Below, piece after piece: positions 62,312 to 64,000 of a stretch of 64,000 nt of DNA. Within the stretch, counting starts at the first letter, position 1, and each line of letters starts with the position of its first letter. Position numbers and translations under genes: made by a program. Source of the stretch: Colwellia psychrerythraea (lineage in GTDB: Bacteria > Pseudomonadota > Gammaproteobacteria > Enterobacterales > Alteromonadaceae). Location of the stretch: positions 124,001-188,000 of the forward strand of contig MAAF01000025.1 of the NCBI GenBank assembly GCA_002163005.1. The letters are read 5' to 3'. Below the pieces are notes generated by a model. It had not been told where the DNA came from, made no database searches, and was given only the letters and a program-made list of their open reading frames with translations.

Positions 62312-63010
62312 CTAACTAAATCTTTTTTCTTCGATCAAAAATCGCTTCGCAAAAAAATGGTCAACGCTGGTATAGCGCCCTGCACCAATGAAGAATAATG
62401 ACAGCAGCATAATGAAATAGGTAGTAGAAAACTCTATACCGTTATTTAGCACTACAATATTACCTTTTTCATAAAGCCAATCGGTATTACCATTCTCTTC
62501 AATTAATTCTCGCATTTTTTCAAGACGGGTAGCCGTTTGTTCGCTGTTATCTAAGCTCGCCTGTGCACTATCAACACCAAGCCAAATCGCAACTTTAGCG
62601 GGACTAATTTCACTATTTGTTGGGGTAATCGCAAACCAACCATTATCTGCATGAACAGAGGTCGCAGCCACTATCATGGTGAACATAAGCGGAATACTAA
62701 TTAAACGGGTTAACGCACCGAATAATAATAACCAACCGCCAAAAAATTCTACCAAAATAACTAAATTAGCCAGGAAAACCGGGAATGGCAAGCCTAAACC
62801 CCAATCACTATTACCAAACCAAGCAATAATATTAGGATCAGCCATAAAGGCACTAAAACCTGTAACCTCTTCATTAAGTAATTGGGTTTTACTAAAACCA
62901 GCCATGATGAATACGGGGGCAAGGTACAGTCTTAGTAATAAGGCTGGGATACCGTCAAAGTTTTTAAGTTGTGCTAAAAAGCATTGGTAGTAATATTGTA
63001 ATCTTTGCAT
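62312..63010 (-). CDS. DoxX family membrane protein
   Basis: A 232-residue protein with four transmembrane helices. It has the DoxX opening LLLRLYLAPVFIMAGFSKTQ, NLVILVEFFGGWLLLFGALTRLISIPLMFTMIVAA, and a late helix FIMLLSLFFIGAG. A polar insert of about 75 residues (HADNGWFAITPTN...) lies between the third and fourth helix. DoxX proteins are linked to redox systems or, in the HvfX group, to copper-binding peptide maturation; no HvfABC genes are seen here. Confidence 0.82.
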   Translation of the reverse strand: MQRLQYYYQCFLAQLKNFDGIPALLLRLYLAPVFIMAGFSKTQLLNEEVTGFSAFMADPNIIAWFGNSDWGLGLPFPVFLANLVILVEFFGGWLLLFGALTRLISIPLMFTMIVAATSVHADNGWFAITPTNSEISPAKVAIWLGVDSAQASLDNSEQTATRLEKMRELIEENGNTDWLYEKGNIVVLNNGIEFSTTYFIMLLSLFFIGAGRYTSVDHFFAKRFLIEEKRFS

Positions 63011-63212
63011 AGTGGTTATCTTTTAATAAATAATACGATTAATAATAAGAACGCTTAAACCAGTAAAGACTTTCAAAAAAAATTTGAACGTCTTAATAAA
63101 GCCAATTGCCATAAATAGTTACAATCTAGCTAAGGTCATTTGTTAAGTTTTGGTAAGCATTAAGGTAGTATAGCTATGAGTTTTTAATTTAATCAATTTA
63201 AGATAAATATAT

Positions 63213-64000
63213 ATGAATAATAATCCAGGCATTATAAAACGGATCTTTTCTTCAATCTGGCGTGTATTAAGTATTACCCGCTCTGTGGTGCTAAACCTAG
63301 TGTTTTTTATACTGCTCTTTTCATTCATTGGCGTCATTCTATCAAGTGGCGAAGAGCAAGTACCAGTGCCGGATAAAACAGCCTTAGTACTGAACCTTGT
63401 TGGTGATGTGGTAGAACAAAAACGTGAAGTTGATCCTATGGAAGCTTTTTTAAGTGAAGCGATGGAACAACAAGAGGATCAGCCAGAAATTTTACTTGCT
63501 GATATCCTTGATGTTATTGGTAAAGCTAAAAAAGATGATCGGGTAGAAATATTAGTTTTACAGCTACAAGGCTTAAGTAAAGCTGGCTTAACTAAGTTGC
63601 AAGACATTGCCGTTGCGTTAGAAGACTTTAAAAGTGAAGGCAAACAAATTATTGCCCTTGGTGACCAATTTTCCCAAGACCAATATTACCTCGCAAGTAC
63701 AGCCAACAACATTTGGCTAAACCCACAAGGTTTTATGTTACTTGATGGTTATGGCCGTTATAAAATGTATTTTAAATCAGCATTAGAAAAATTAGCCATT
63801 AACCAACATATTTTTCGTGTCGGTACTTTCAAATCAGCGGTAGAACCTTTTATTCGTGATGACATGTCTGATGCAGCCAAAGAAGCGAATAAATTGTGGT
63901 TAGCCGATTTATGGATGCAATATAAAGAAGATGTTGCTAAGCGTCGTGGTTTTGGTGTGGACAATTTTGATGAGAATATTGATAACTTAGTTGCCAAATT
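63213..64000 (+). CDS. sppA: Signal peptide peptidase SppA, 67K type (3' end outside window)
   Basis: Open from ATG 63213 to the window end (262 codons visible). It starts with a single membrane helix (LNLVFFILLFSFIGVIL, about residues 27-43), then ALVLNLVGDVVEQKREVDP, LADILDVIGKAKKDDRVEILVLQL and EDFKSEGKQIIALGDQFSQDQYYLASTAN, and the catalytic Lys region FRVGTFKSAVEPFIRDDMSDAAKE. This matches the E. coli-type long SppA, which degrades cleaved signal peptides in the membrane. The serine nucleophile lies beyond the window. Confidence 0.92.
   Translation, partial: MNNNPGIIKRIFSSIWRVLSITRSVVLNLVFFILLFSFIGVILSSGEEQVPVPDKTALVLNLVGDVVEQKREVDPMEAFLSEAMEQQEDQPEILLADILDVIGKAKKDDRVEILVLQLQGLSKAGLTKLQDIAVALEDFKSEGKQIIALGDQFSQDQYYLASTANNIWLNPQGFMLLDGYGRYKMYFKSALEKLAINQHIFRVGTFKSAVEPFIRDDMSDAAKEANKLWLADLWMQYKEDVAKRRGFGVDNFDENIDNLVAK

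Noticed and set aside
1-64000. CRISPR arrays
   Set aside because: No regularly spaced direct repeats with unique spacers were seen; the only tandem repeat (7218-7291) has no spacers.

Overview
The window is a piece of a low-GC marine gammaproteobacterial chromosome. Gene content and protein sequences (yejK/yejL/yejM, a bioBFC/bioA divergon, asnS, pyrC, sppA, a TonB receptor, a phaB-phaA pair) suggest Alteromonadales, most likely Colwellia or a close relative (Colwelliaceae). This placement is an inference from sequence style; no search was run.

Left part (1-9.5 kb): sparse, with many gaps. It starts inside an EndoU-like protein, followed by a small membrane protein, a DUF2789 protein, an operon of two Cys-type glutathione S-transferase paralogues with a SigZ-type ECF sigma factor, an outer-membrane beta-barrel, and a TetR/SRPBCC pair. 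That pair lies between two copies of the 3' end of a broken tyrosine integrase.

9.7-20.3 kb: an AttEFGH-like ABC system (ATPase, fused FtsX-type permease, lipocalin-like lipoprotein) with a secreted subtilisin-like protease downstream. Then msrA and, divergently, a TonB-dependent receptor with two Fur-like boxes between them, a MITE, and a DMT-family exporter.

20.3-28.2 kb: an intact solitary tyrosine recombinase flanked by strong inverted repeats, small accessory genes (DUF3892, one with an in-frame stop), PHB-type phaB-phaA, a universal stress protein, two small conserved proteins and a TehB-like methyltransferase.

28.3-41.5 kb: a four-gene MksBEF/Wadjet-like operon (SMC ATPase, MksE-like, MksF-like, Toprim protein) directly downstream of a QueD-like protein and an M23 peptidase; then pyrC, yejK and the divergent yejL-yejM.

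41.5-46.2 kb: tRNA-Pro(GGG) and, 4.5 kb further on, a 49-nt copy of its 3' half together with its terminator. The DNA between looks like an integrated element. It carries an overlapping four-gene operon of unknown exported or membrane proteins, one with a peptidoglycan-binding domain, and a secreted endonuclease I, but no integrase.

46.2-64 kb: a thiolase-like protein, small zinc-ribbon and hypothetical proteins, an exported peroxiredoxin, an EAL-domain protein next to a second FtsZ-like protein, an orphan HicB antitoxin, the biotin cluster with a probable BirA operator between bioB and bioA, asnS, a nitroreductase, a second copy of the MITE, another DMT transporter, a DoxX protein and the start of sppA.

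The best candidates for something new are the tRNA-Pro island operon, the SMC/Toprim operon with its unusual gene order, and the FtsZ paralogue paired with an EAL protein.
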